From the NCBI RefSeq assembly GCF_024868665.1, contig NC_079890.1, forward strand, positions 1,290,925 to 1,354,924: a stretch of 64,000 bases of DNA, in the 5' to 3' direction. This document shows positions 47,611 to 61,269 of the stretch, piece by piece. Numbering within the stretch: position 1 is the stretch's first letter; each line of letters opens with the position of its first letter. The notes below the pieces were generated by a model. That model was not told the origin of the DNA. It searched no databases and saw nothing but the letters and a program-made list of their open reading frames with translations. This stretch comes from Triplophysa rosa. Its lineage: Eukaryota > Chordata > Actinopteri > Cypriniformes > Nemacheilidae. A program made the translations under genes and the position numbers.

Positions 47611-48790
47611 CTGCACACAAGTGAAAGTGACGTCTGCGCATGCTCCTTCTCCTGCTCTCCTTGCTGCCACGTGGGCGTGCCGCATGCTTTTCCGGGAGAA
47701 TTGTCCAATAAGGGACTCAGAAAATTTGTTACAAAACAGTTTTATATGTTTGAAAAAAACTTTCAGAAACCTGTACGATCGCTGGGGGAGTGTGTCGAGC
47801 ACAGAAATACTACGTCATACGCCCAATTCGCTTTTTGACAAGTTGACCATGCTAAGCATGAGAAAACAGCACGTTTAACATTGTAAAGAAGTCAGAATGC
47901 ATGACACACCGTTGCAGGGCCACTTTAACATGACATTTCTGAGGCTGAAACAAAAGGCAAAAAGTGGACAACTGCTTTTACTTTAACACATTAGACTGCC
48001 ATTAGTTCTCTTTTTCCCTGAAAATCACGTACTAAGCCTACTTTACACCAGTTAACGATTCTTTAACTTTTACGGTATTTTTTTGATCAATTATAAATGT
48101 TCTTCCAGAGCAACCCACAAAAGGTACTATACTGTATTTTAAGTGTGAGCAGCGTGCGGCTGAAGTGGTTCAGAGGAAATGATTCATAATTTATCGGCTA
48201 TAATTAAGCAGCCTGATTTTATTATTGGCCGATACCAATAACAGTAAAAATGACCAATTATCGGCCGATAATAAAATTCTTCTGTAAATAAAAGGTTCTG
48301 TCTTTCTGTTATGATCATTCACTTACTGTTATTAGCAAAATGTTGATGTAGGTACAGTGTGTAGATATTTATGAATGTGTAAATTATACGAACAAACGCA
48401 TATTGTTTGAATGCTTTCTGTCTTGAGACCTGTGACACTTGTGGCTACTGAGAACAATTTTTGTGGTTTGCTCTGGAAGAACATCTATAATTGATCAAAA
48501 AAATACCGGAAAAGTTAAGAATCGTTAACTGGTGTAAAGTAGGCTTAGTACATGATTTTCAGGATAAAAGAGAACTAATAGCAGTCTAATGTGTTAAAGT
48601 AAAAGCAGTTGTCCACTTTTTGCCTTTTGTTTCAGCCTCAGAAACGTCATGTTAATATTTAGATACCACTGTATATCGGCCAATATATCGTTATCGGCTT
48701 CCAATGTTAAAGAATGATCGGTTATGGATATCGGCCAAAATAAGTAATAAATCAAATCAGGCTGCTAAATTATAGCCGATAAATTATGAA
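47106..48790. mobile_element. hAT-like element with large internal inverted duplication
   Basis: Begins GGGATGCCCCGATATGTC and is rich in ATCGGCCGATA motifs, the look of a hAT group common in cyprinids. Segment 47130-47211 plus 47929-48115 is an inverted copy of 48470-48735: for example GAGGCTGAAACAAAAGGCAA pairs with TTGCCTTTTGTTTCAGCCTC. The left arm is split by the TTAA element at 47212-47928; the right arm is whole. Right boundary uncertain. Confidence 0.65.
47212..47928 (-). mobile_element. TTAA-flanked element, copy B, nested in an inverted-repeat arm
   Basis: In reverse it begins TTAAAGTGGCCCTGCAACGG and ends TTAGGGCCGCTTTAA, so AGYGGCCCT forms inverted ends and TTAA is duplicated. 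The uninterrupted arm near 48650 reads TCATGTTAATATTTAG with a single TTAA, giving the pre-insertion site. Inside, the minus strand reads [16 protein letters not shown] and then [12 protein letters not shown] before a donor-like gtgagt, as in copy A. A (TC)n tract lies at 47583-47610. Confidence 0.85.
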
Positions 48791-51091
48791 TCAGAGTTTA
48801 GGGTCACTTACGCATTATTTATTTGTACTTTATTCCACAAACTGAAAGTATGCTATCTTCGTCATTTTATCAAGCAGTTTCAGATGCTGTAAAACAGTTT
48901 TGAAGGAGTTTTGAAGCATTTTCTGGACCCTTATTGACTGATTTTTCTTCGCTATTCAATTCAATACTTTTTTAAATCAAATCTTAGTTTTGTTCTAAAA
49001 GTTCACATTGGCACAAAAAATTCTCACATTTAAGCATAGCTTAAAAGTAATGTGTACGTGTGTCAATTTATTTTTCTTATTTGAGCTGACTTTTTGTTAC
49101 GTAAGACATTGGACTGAGCTCTTACACAAGTAAGAAAACTGCTCAACAACACTTTGATATGAGCTGATGAATTCTTCTTGGTGCTTTTTAATTAGTTTAA
49201 TTAGTTTGACAAGCACCTTGAATCCTTCACAGATCACAGAGCAAACTCTTCGTTTATTAACTTGAATGATGATTTAAATGTCATTGCAATCTGACAGTTG
49301 GGATCCGGAGAGAAAGTTGAAGCAGGTGTCCTCTCTAAGGTCCTCTAAGCTTGGGTGCTCGGGGTAATTGGCGTTCCACACCTTTGAAATGAAGGTCAAG
49401 TCTCTTCCTCTCCGCTGTTAGCAGCATTACCCGCTAAAACGACTGCGTCCACTAACAAATCACATGACACACGTCTGAAAAGAGCACATTTCCAGCACCG
49501 ATGAACCGAATCCACACCAAAATATCACCTGGATTTAGCTCCAGTTGGGAATACATGACTTAACTGAGGAGACACTCTTACATAAACAATAACATAAAAC
49601 TATTCCAACTATAAAATAATATGATTTATCACGTTAAACTAAAAAAAAATACTGTACACTCTCAAAAAGGATGTGCTAAATAATTTTTTTTTGGTGTTAT
49701 TGAATTTGAACACGTTTGTTTTTAACACAAGTTATTTTGTGTTGTTTTCGTGTTAAATAAATAAAGGGACAACACAAGGTTAGGTTAAGTTAAGTTACAC
49801 AAAATGTGTTTCCTTTATTATTTACTCTAGTAAACTTACTAAATACTGTAGTGTTTTTGAACCCTTCTATGGTAAATATGAATGTATACTTTTACTCCAG
49901 TTCATACATTCATTTGAGTTAATACTACAAAATACCATAGTATACACGAACAAGGTGTAGTATTTAATACGATATACTACTACAGTTTACTATAGTAAAT
50001 ACTGTAATACTATGGTAAGTACTTAACTATGCTAAATTATCATAACCTATATGAATTGCTCGTGCTTTGGATGGGAATGATCCTTAACACATTGAATAAG
50101 GTTAGTTCCTTTTCTAAGTTATCTGACGTATATTTTTTAACCAAGTCTTATCTAGGGAGCTGGAGGTCGTAGTGAAAGTGGGCTTTCTTTAGTTGCTGCA
50201 TAGCAACGCCCTGGCAACCACCCATAAATGCAGTACAGTGCTGATGAGCAGGGTACAGCCAAAACTATTGAAACTGTTTTGTTACTTGAATGCAAATAAA
50301 TAGAAATAATACAAAAATAGCAATAAAGTAAAATAAGTTTAGGTTGAGGCACTAAAATTGCACTAAAACAGAAAAAATGAAACTCGTATAGCACTATGAA
50401 GCATAAGTAAATTTTAAAAAACACATTGACAAAAGCTCATAACACCAAACTAAACTAAAATCTACTTCATTAAGTAAAAACTGTACTGAAAACCCTTCCA
50501 GGGGAGCAGAGGAGATGTCATGATGTTTGTGTTGTGAGTGTTTGGCAGTGATGGTGTGTTTGATAGAGACTGACTCTGAGTCCTCTGGAAGTAAAAGAAG
50601 AGCAGTCATCCTGACAGATCTACCTCCAGGTGTTCAGAGCAGCAGACAAAGACTCTTTTCACTCGCCTTTATGAGGCTTGCTGCAAAATATACCGGATGA
50701 AAGTGACCAAAACACAGGCAGATGATAATATTCTGATACAGCGGCTGGGGATTATTACAGGTTTCATGAGGTCGATCTTTGTTTTTGGAGATCAAACATG
50801 GCAATACAATGAAGCGTGTGGGGGTAACTGATTCGAGCGGGGTGAAAGGACTGCGGGACCATCTAAGGACTGGTTCACACTGATGCGCTTTTGTTGCATG
50901 TTTTTCTCTCAGATTTGGCCTGTTTGGCCTCCGTTTTGCCACACTGAGACGACTTTTTTGTTTGTAAATTGAAAGTTGTTTTCGCGTTGTCGGTGCGGAC
51001 TGTGAAAATGAAGGTTTTCTAAAACAATGATGCATTTTTAGTCACATGACCCATTCAACCCAAAACCCAGATATAAATGTATGTATTACTT
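48791..51091. other. Intergenic DNA between aldh1a3 and asb7, part 1
   Basis: No exon recognised. 49655-49800 is a fragment of a fish repeat with CACTCTCAAAAAGGATGTG and GTGTTAAATAAATAAAGGGA. 49830-50030 is the ACTACAGTATACT-type repeat. The rest is AT-rich unique-looking DNA. Confidence 0.45.
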
Positions 51092-51541
51092 CACTGTAAA
51101 ATATGTACTTATATATAATTAAAGTATTTAAGTATTTTTGTAATAAATACTTGAAATATTTATTATTTCACTGTTGATTTCACTGAATTTTCACATTATT
51201 TTGAAATACAGTAAAACAAGTCAAATTAAAAAAATCGTTTATATGTAAAATTAAAGTTTTCACGGTGTACTTATATACTGTATAATAAATTATTTAAGTA
51301 TTTGTATTAAATACTTATATTTATTATTTCACTGTTATTTTACAGAATTTTCACATCATTTTGAAATACAGTAAGATAAGTCAAATTACAGAAAAAGACG
51401 TTACAGAAATGAAGTTACAATTCAGGTGTAAAATAACATGAAAACATGTCATTTTACTTGACAAAAAAAAACGTTACTGTATTTTTCTGCTGCTCCAGCT
51501 GCTGGAATTTTACCGTTTTTTTTTACGTTATGTTTACAGTG
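51092..51541. mobile_element. CACTGTAAAA-ended element with internal duplication
   Basis: Begins CACTGTAAAATATGTACTTA and ends GTTATGTTTACAGTG. A segment of about 120 bp is present twice (about 51100-51220 and 51262-51385; both include TATTTATTATTTCACTGTT and TTTTGAAATACAGTAA). Non-coding. Confidence 0.55.
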
Positions 51542-54500
51542 TTGTTTTGACATGATTCCCAGTCTACATTTCACTCTCTTTTGCAACTTTGTAGTCTTGT
51601 GGTCCCCGAAGCAACAACTCCACCTCAATGTCCATCCATTTAACGAAATGTTTTCTGACATTTTAAAGAGAAAGTAAATAAACACCTGACAGAAATGTTG
51701 AAGCGTTTTACATTTCACTTATGCAAAGTACAAGCACATACATATTTTTTACGTGTTCCAGTGTAGATGAGCATCTTTTGGAAAATAATTAAAAAATGTT
51801 AGTGTGGACAACGAGCGCTTTTGAAACGAAAATGACCCGGGTCTTCAAATAAAGCACTGTTTTGGACAACACAAACACTCGCTCTTAGTCACTAAGAAAC
51901 AGGGTAGTTCATTCAGCACTCAGCCGTCATGTATATTTGTATTCCTGTTGTTGCTACCGAGCTGTTTTTCTCTGTTTCCACACGTCAGATGATTATGTGC
52001 CACGCACAGGCTGCAACTACACTATTGCCAAACCACTTTGAATGTGATATGGCCATAAAACACGCATGAGACTATTTACTCATAGTCATTAAAGCATGAT
52101 TATACAAAAACTGAGTTTCACCTTTCTTTTGTCAGAACATTTCATCAACGTAATGAGGGAGATTATTTGGAGCCATGGACACGTTTCACTAGGTGTCTAC
52201 AGATTTGTGTCTGTTTGTAGACAAGGTTTTATACTCGCCCTCGTGTTGCCCAAACAGATTTGATGTTTTAAGGAATGTTCAAGCTTCAACGTTGACCGCA
52301 TATATTCGATGATCAGATTTCCATGAATCACGGAGTAAACATGGTGGTGTTGTACTGTCAAGTGTTTATGTTCCGGTGGTCTTTCCCTATGAGAAAAGTG
52401 CGAGGTGTTGATTTTCCCTGTTTGTGGGAGTTTGCTGTCACCGGCCGGCCTTTGAAGTACAGAGCTGGACTCCGAAGCGTCCGCCATTCTCAGCACCTCA
52501 CTTCTCCTCCAGCAGGTTAGCTCCATCACTGCCGCTTTGTGTTTAAGATCACAGCAATTTGCAAGCTTATTGAGGGAAACTGTCCAACAAAAGAACCTTA
52601 GATATAGCGTCTGTCGTCGCTCTTTCTCTCCCGCTGGAGCTCGCGTTTCATACCTGATGAAATTGCCCGCTTGTGGACAGTTTTGTGAAATTGCACCATA
52701 GCTTCTCTTTCATTCCCCGTCTCGGTTTTTTCTTTCTCAGCTGTGGTGCCACAGGACAGAAAGCACTGATACGATTTATGAAAGATCCAATAAAGTAGAC
52801 TTTACAGTGCACTGAACATTTGCTGCTAAATTAAATTAATAAAATAATAACAAATCCAATTATTCAAATGTTGCCCATAATTATTCTACTTGTTAACGAG
52901 TTTTTTTTTTTTAATATATTTATTCTGTATAGTATTTGTATTTTTAATAATCCTTTATTATATTTATATTTGATTTATTAATAGATATGCTGTGGTGTTT
53001 TATTTTATTTGTGTTTTATGTTATATAATTATATATTCTTGTTAAATCTCCTAACATTTTTTTTTGTTTTTATCATGATGGGATCACAGAATTGTGCTTT
53101 TTTATTTGACGTTTTATAAACAATTTTACAACATCACATATTTAGGTCTAATTTTAGCAATGAGCAACTGCTAAAACATAACGGTTGCAAGAAAAATGTT
53201 TTGTTCTTTCTTTTTTCTAATTTAGCAACTTTAGTCGAAACCTAATAAAAAATGGAACTGGCCGACTGTAAATCTGTCAAACTACACTTCAGCTAAGTTG
53301 AAGTATATTTTAAAGAATACTTTATGTAGTAAGCATACTAATACCACTGCACTACTATACTGTACTATACTATGTTTTTTAGGTTATAAAGTACTTTGAA
53401 GTACAGTATACATGTGTAGTACACAACAAGTTAACAACGACAGTTTTTGTGTGTGTTGCAACTATACTAATGAACTACTCGTAGCACATTTTTGAGTTGC
53501 TGAAAGTTGTTTTATATATTCTTGTTCCTCCCCAAAGCTAACTTGTTCCTATATAAACCTGAACATGTATGAGACCTGACTGTACATCTTCCAGAAACTA
53601 ATCAAATAATCACTTCTGGCAATCAGAAGCTTTGTTTTGCTCTGTCACGTGTCCAGTTTGATAGTACACAAACCTCTGCACCTGCTTGGGAAAGGTCGTC
53701 ACATTGGAAACGTTAGATGATGGGTGTCAGCGTCCGGAGAACTGAGTCTTATTGTGACTGCGTGCAGGCCTCCTTGTCAAATGTGGAAGATTGAATGACC
53801 GAACCAACACTGTTTACATCTCGCTTTTGGCCTCTTGTAGTGAGCGAGCGCTTCTCGGCCGACACGTCAATGTTAGCTATTATTCAGTGGCTAAAGCCTG
53901 TTTGCGTTATTACGACGGCACGACACGGATAGTTGTGGTAATGGGAGCGATTAGATTGTTCCCCCGAGCGTAACGAATGCACAACTGACAGATGAAACTT
54001 GTTATTAAAGAGTAGGAAATAAACGTTGAAAGGGTTGTGGGCATGGCTGATGAAACTCTAGCCACCGCTGCTGGGTTTGAGGTTCTGTGGTGAGGCGAAA
54101 TCATCTTTGCTAACATGTGTCCGCAGGTTTAAATGGACGCTGTTAATGAAAACACTAACGGTGTTCTCGTGAGCATCTCATGACCTCTATTGGGAGAATA
54201 GTGTCACACTCTTGACAACAATGAATTTGTGTCCCCCAATTGATGATGAATAAAACAAACGTGGTATTAAGGGCGATATGTGAATGAACCTGTTCTTATT
54301 GTGATCTTTAACATGTCGGTGTTAATGCTGTCCAACGTAATGCTAATTGACCTTCTCCTTGTTTTTTTATTGTTCATTACTTTAAAGCTGTCAATATCAC
54401 GAAATGAAATAGAAATTGCATCAACAGGAAAGCCATTTTTTGTAATTTCACTGCAAAAAAAATGACATTCTTACTAAGCATTTTTGTCTTGTTTTTAGTG

Positions 54501-55100
54501 AAAATATCTAAAACTTCTTTAATGTTAAACAATTGACAAGAAAAGTGACCTAAGATATTTAGTCTTGTTTGTGTGAATTAAGTAAATTTGTGGTAAAAGT
54601 AAGCAAAAAATCTGTGGTTGGAGTTGGGGATGGAGGAGGGTAATTTGCTCCGATAATCTGCTGATAGCCGAATTCATTTTAAAGGAAAGCTGTGATAGCG
54701 TCATATTTCTATGGGTCACGTGACCTGCCAGAATTAATGCTATACGCTTGCTATGTGAAATAAAAAAACTGGAAGTGTTTCTGGACCAGTGTTTTTAATG
54801 TCTTGCACAACGGCCTATATGGGGCTGATCAGGCCCTCAAACTTTGTTTTGAAAGTTATTATACTTTTCCATTAGGAAACGTTGATGAATTAGCCTTTTC
54901 ACACAATCATACAATCCACTGCTTTCCAAAAGAAAAGCCACTGGACCCATCTGGATGGTCTTTTTTTCAATCCCTTCACTCTTGTGTGGAGAAACTCGAA
55001 GCTCTTTCAGTCACCGGACCTTCATTCAGACCAGTGTGTCTGTTCCTCCGTTCAGCTAGAACTCTCTGCATGAGTGCCTATCCCGGCTAAGCACTAACAG

Positions 55101-55131
<31 letters not shown>

Positions 55132-56088
55132 TTCTCTCTCTGGGTCTCTGCCTCGGTGCTGAAACCCATCCAGTAACTCTCCGGCCCTGTTCTCTCTCTC
55201 TGGTTAAACACTGGCAGATCTGTGCTGCCGCCCCCCCGGGAGAACATGATTTCAACTGGCCCCGTCAACCTCAAGACCCGGCTCGAGCTTTTTATTGACC
55301 GCCTATCAAATTATGGCGTCACTTGACATTTTGTCATCACGTCCAGCGGGAGAAAACAAAACGGCATTCGCCGAAGACAAAGCAGTCGCTGCCCATATTT
55401 AAGCGTGGCATAAGCGTAATGGCATGCCAGCTCATGGGAAATCTGTGTTGGAGCCTTTAAAACATGATGTGGGACTGGTTCCAATGGGAAATCAGGATAA
55501 TTTGCAAAGCAAATGCTTTTAATGTCTGGAACACAAGTGACGGGGAGTTGGGTTCATGAATGGAAGCACTTAAACTGAAACATATGCACTCATCATAGGA
55601 GCATATGTTAACCTTGATGAGCGCTCGCAGCTAAAAGCGAGACATATAACATTACCCACTCCACCGTCATGTTTCTTTTTGTTCACATATGAATTGTTGA
55701 ACCGGTTTTAATCTCAGACGTTGCCCCAAGCAAGTGGGCTCCAGTAATGGAGACTTTCTTATCTGTCTGTTATAATCATAGTTGAGCTCAGAGTATACGT
55801 TGGTTGTCTGTCTGCTGCTATATAGAGAGAAATCTAACCTCGTAAAAATATCAACCGGATTCAGCGTGATTCGTCTAGACTCTATTTTTCAACATTATAT
55901 GACCCATAGGGGCGTCTCCAGTATACTTAAATGTATTGTATTTTCTTTTTTTGTGAATTTAATATTGGAAAATTGTAGGTTAGGGGCCGTGTGAAACGTT
56001 CACACATTACATACAAACGAACACGGATTTTGATAGCGGGTAGTGACTGTCAAACGTCATGTCTTGACACAAGAATTGTTTATTTATG
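51542..56088. other. Intergenic DNA between aldh1a3 and asb7, part 2
   Basis: No exon recognised. 53290-53430 is an ACTATACTGTACTA-type repeat. 54456-54640 is a half copy of the CACTGCAAAAAATGACATTC element found whole at 63185-63609. 55091-55200 is a CT-rich microsatellite. 52100-52560 and 53540-54250 look unique and could hold non-coding conserved sequence. Confidence 0.4.
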
Positions 56089-56807
56089 CACTGTAAACCC
56101 GAATGTTCAAAGAAATTAAACAGTTTAAGTAGTGTAAACTTAATTTTATATAAAAAAAATTCCTAACTTAAATGTTTTGAGTTCCTGTAACTAATTCTTA
56201 CTTTTGAGTTAGTTTAACTTAATTTCAACAAGTTAATTCAAGATGATTTGTTGAGAATGAAATTCAGTTCCCAGCATGCTTTGCGTGAGACTGCATTAGG
56301 AAAGTAAATTTTGAAAAGAAGTGTTATTTTATGAGTTTTTAGAAAGGAAAAAGCCTTGTTAATGATGAATGTTCAATTATCTTGGATATTTAGAAGAGTT
56401 TGTTGTATTTTTGACTTTTGGGGTTACCATCGTTCAGAAGAGTGGTGCTTATGCTTAGGTTGTGGGAGGTGCAATAGCAGTCGTGTGTGTGTGTTGCATC
56501 ACTCTCTGTGAAGGCTGTTTGTTAATTGTTGATGCAGCTGAACTGTTTAGGTTGTCTTAAGACCTTTCATTTATTTAGCTGTAAATAAAAAAAGTTACTT
56601 TGCTAAATGTTCAAAATTAAAAGGAGTCAACAACAATACAACAAACTCAAAACTGACTAGTTTTGCTTACTTAAAATTGTTCAAAATTAAAAGGAGTCAA
56701 CAACAGTACAACAAACTCAAAACTTGGGAACATCATAACTCAAAAAATTTGATGTAACTGATTACCTCAAATTTTTTGAGTTTTCCCAACTTCCCAACAT
56801 ACAGTGT
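56089..56807. mobile_element. CACTGTAAA...TACAGTG element, about 719 bp
   Basis: Short inverted tips CACTGTAAAC and CATACAGTG, with AACTCAAA / TTTGAGTT motifs facing each other inside. A segment with TTCAAAATTAAAAGGAGTCA is present twice (about 56609 and 56679). Non-coding cyprinid-type repeat. Confidence 0.55.
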
Positions 56808-59734
56808 GACAGCTAGAGGGCGCTGAACTTTAAAGCGTAACTATAGATCGTAAAAAACGGCTTGCACAAATAACCTACGGGGTCTTTTTATTTAGGAAGA
56901 CGGGCTCTGATTTCTCTAGATGTTGCATACGTGCAACACTAAGCTAAACTTAAAGTAGCTATTAAAAACACGGCGATGTTAAATCAGGTTTACGATTTCT
57001 AACTAAACCATACATACACATTTAAGATCATTTTGACATTAAAAGAGAGTCTGGTTTTCCAAACAGGTGACAAAAGCCCTGGTTTTATTAGTTTAATAAA
57101 TGACCCCTAAAACATGTCATTACTTTTATTACGAACTATAAGTCATTATTGAACAAAAGGTATAGGAACACAATTTTTTATTTTTGGATAGACAAGAATC
57201 AAGTGCGCTGTCTTCTCACTTGTTGCCTACATAGGGAGATACCTTCTAAGGTAACAATGGTCCCTCATAAACCGGCTTACATGGAATCTATAAATCTTTT
57301 TTGCCGATTACGATTTTTGTCAATAACTAGACTAATACAACTCAATACTGTAACATTTAAAATCTATGACACAGAAAGGGTTAAATACAGTAGACAGGGA
57401 TTTCTTGTAATCTCATTATAGTCAATAGCTGTTCAATGTCATGGCTTCCTCCAAGTCATTATTAAAACTTCACATCTGTTATCCCATGGCGGCCCCCCTC
57501 CTCCTCAATGGCTCTTGTTAACGAGGGTCTCATTCCCTCTATGCACCTGTACCTTGCTTTTAAAACGAGGGGCTTTACATTACTCCAGCGCCAGAGCACA
57601 AAGAGCGACAGTGTACACTGCAGTCAGGTCTCGAGGTCTCCGCTCGCCGCCGGCCCGTAGGGAGAGAGGAGCTCCGTTCTGCTCCGCCGGCTCCCGCAGG
57701 AGCGCCGGTCCGGCCTTTCACCAGCTAAATGAAGACCTGATAACAAAACGGTACCCGGACGCTTCTGTGCGTACATGACTTGTTACGGATGAGCTGGCTG
57801 ATGAAAATACACAGTGGGTATTTTTTTCGTATAGTTTTATTTTTAAAATGTTTTTTAAGTGGTCAGAATCAGCCAATAAGAGGTCAGATGCTGTTGACAA
57901 ATCATCCCAGGGTGGGTGAGAACATTTCTGCAAATTCCACACAAACACCGACTACGCTGAAGATGATGATTATTTTTGGCAATGCCTAGTAACGTCATAT
58001 TTGTCAGACTGTGTAAAACGCTTCTTAATGTAATACAATATATATCATCAAACAAATAAAAACAAAACATATAAAAAATAGAATGAAAAATGTAAACATG
58101 GAATCCAAAAAATAGAATATAAAATTACTGTAAAAACAAACAATACTGTATATAAACTACGAGAACTTGGGAGTGTGTAACTTAGAAAGTAAAGAAAAAA
58201 ACGTATGTATATAAAATCATCATCATAAACTTTATTTTAATCACAATGTGACATAAAAACAAGAGAATTTAATGCACAGTACGTTTAAAAGAGCTCCAGC
58301 TGCATCAGAAGGAAACTGAACGTGGAGATTTCCATCTTGTTGAGTTTGATGATAAGAGCTGAATCCAACACTAACTGACTTCGAATTGAGCTGAATGGAT
58401 TTTTTTACTGTACATTTATCATATCAGTATTGCTGTAACACTGTGGCCTGTTTTACATGAATCTTTCATAATCTGATCATACAGGTGTGAGAAAACATGT
58501 CGGATTCCTTTATAATAAAGACAACAATTTAACCTTGCTTGCACGATTTATGTTTCAATTAAAATTTTTCCACGTTTTTTTTTTGTCCATGTACTGAAGT
58601 CTGAAAAATATAGTCACTGTTTGCAAAGGATTGGGAGTCTTACGCGCAGCGGCGAAACTTTGTTCGGTGACCTTTACAGCAATCACCACCTTCCTACACA
58701 TACTAAGTGTCAAGCGATAAAACCCAATCGCTGACACTTACGGCCCTGTTGAGTCTGCTTTGCATACTTCCCTCCGTGGACGGCTGAATCCAGAAAGCCC
58801 ACACATTCAAATCCATCTTTCCTGTTCCGCAGAGATACGGAGTGGGCGTTTCCCTAACCCGACGGGAAGACCCGCTGAGGACACCATCCATCCGGCAGAA
58901 CCGCATGGACCACCAACAATAGCCGCATTGTTCTCCTCGTCTGCAAGGAAACGTGGGCTACAGAGACAAGCCATTGTTTTATTGTGTAATGTTACCTGTG
59001 ATTCGATCAACGATAGCGGCCGTGTTTTTGTCAGAGGAATGCGCGAATATCTCATCCACGCTCTTAGGTCACTGCGGAGTTCTGGCAAAGGCCCCGCTCG
59101 CACGGCTCCGAGAGAATTAAGAAAGCAGAAACCTTTTTATTTAAGAACGGCATTCCTGGGAAAGAGAGAGAGATCATTTTTCTTGAGTAAACAATGCCCT
59201 GGAATAAGTTCTGATATGGTGCCAGGCTTTGTCATGTAAGGTTCCCTGTACTGAGAGATCTGTTGTGTTATTGAGATAACGTGGCACAGGACGATGTTTT
59301 CTCTCAAGTTTTGCCAGAATGTCGGTTGGGAGGCATAACCATGAGATGTGAGCTAAGCGAGGGACCGACGAAACAATGTGAAGGCGAGAGTTTAGTCATC
59401 TATCCGTCGGACAGCGTGCCCACACTGCAGACATCGGCTTTACAAAAGTACAAACTCTAGACAGTGAAACATCATTTAGAACTATAATGAAATACACCAT
59501 ACCATTTCGTATTTTGACGTCACTTAACTTCAATTCACGTAAAGTTACCTGCAGTTTTAGGTTTCAAAGAGAGATGGCGATAGAGAGACAAACATTAGAG
59601 AGTAATATACGAAGTCAAATGATTGTATATCTTACGATCCAATTTTTAAAATGTACCTTGAGGTGTTATAGCTTTTATAATATTTCATTTAAATTCATTT
59701 AACTATAATACATTTTGTAGCTTATTGTACTTGT
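56808..59734. other. Intergenic DNA between aldh1a3 and asb7, part 3
   Basis: No confirmed exon. 57480-57780 is GC- and CpG-rich (GGCGGCCCCCCTCC, CGCTCGCCGCCGGCCCG). 58740-59240 is a fairly GC-rich unique stretch open for 159 codons on plus and 98 on minus with no recognisable domain. Either could be a regulatory or non-coding transcribed region. Confidence 0.35.
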
Positions 59735-60050
59735 TCAATGATTAATCGTGATTAATTGCATTCCAAAGAAATTGTGTTTACATAACATATGTCTGTGCAT
59801 ATTTACTTTGTATTTATAAACATACATGCATATATTTAGGAAATATCTGCATGTATAAACGAATACTTATATATAATTTAAATTATTTATATAAACATTT
59901 ATTGATTTTGATATTTTTCTTATTTATATTTAAATAAATACATGTACGTGTTTATAAATACAAAATAAATATGCTCAGTTCACAATATATTATGTAAACA
60001 AAATTTTTTATTCTGGATGCGAATAATCGCGATTAATCGTTGAACAGCCA
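59735..60050. mobile_element. Palindromic AT-rich small element, copy 4 of 4
   Basis: Left GATTAATCGTGATTAATTGC and right CGCGATTAATCGTTGAACAG are inverted ends with a TATATA-rich centre. Same family as 12598, 16734 and 37733. Confidence 0.7.
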
Positions 60051-61269
60051 TAAATGTACTGGAGTTATGAGTGACGATAGCTAAACCAAAACCACACATT
60101 TACGAAATAAGCAACAAGTTCAGCAATTGGCATGTTCATCAGACATTTTATTATGAAATCAAACTCTCTGAAAAAAAAATGCAATGGATGAGCACGGCAC
60201 AATTACTGCTTCAAAATATAACAAAAGAGATCCATTTATTCACACAGTTGTACACTTGAAGCTCGGCAAACAGCACATTATATACATTCAGTAGTTGACG
60301 TTTTGGAAGACTTTCGATTCTTAAAGACGTTTCAGAAAGCTCAAGCAATCCCTGGGTGCGAAACACATCCTCCAAACCTTCAATACCTTACGGTAACAAT
60401 CATTCGCTCAGAGATCGTTTCAGACATAAAGCAAATCCATACTAACAAGACAAGAAAGAGCGCACACGGAGACGTAAATAATTTAATGCTGCGGCGGGTG
60501 GCTTTAATGCACTTGTTCATGATGCGATGAGACTGAATGCGAGTAAAGGCAGATAGTGTCTGAAGTGGCACGGTAAAAAAATACGATGATTAGCGGACGA
60601 GTACTAACTAACGTCAGTACAGCCCCCTAAACGCTCCGTCACCTTGACTGAGATGTTAATGGGAGGAAATGTTTGCTTTAGCAAGTGCCAACTTAATGCT
60701 ATTCAGACGTGGGTGGGACAAACAAAAAAAGTAAGTGCATTTAAAACTGTTAGATTACAAAAGAGACAAAAACTGAAAGCAAAGATTTAAGATTCTTTCA
60801 TGGGCGCAAACAAAACATTACGGCCAATTGATTTGAAATCAAGCATGAAAATAATAGCAGTTGATATTCTTATAATTACAGGCTGAAACATTCCCACATC
60901 GAAGCCCTTAACAGGTCACATGAAAAACACAGAATCACGTTGAGAACACAAGCATGTGGCTTAAATAGTCTAAAAATATCTGCTGTACATATGACACAAA
61001 TATTTACATTGATTTATGAGTGTATACATGTTTACCTAGAGAAGCTTGTCACGACTATACCTTTTCCCATAACTGTGGATGCAAAGCCAAGCACCTTTCG
61101 TTCGGAATCTCTTCCTGGAGAACAAAAAATCTGGCTCGGATTCATGGTCGAGCGCAAGAGAAACGGGTTTTTTTAACCCATGTGGCCCAAAGGTTTTTAG
61201 TATTTGTTAGGATTGTTACATTTTTAAAGAGCTATTATAATGTCTCCAGACATGAGGATACGGTTACCG

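Noticed and set aside
47533..47878. Several frames around the TC microsatellite at 47583-47610
   Set aside because: They include GERERERE-type translations of the microsatellite and lie in the TTAA element.
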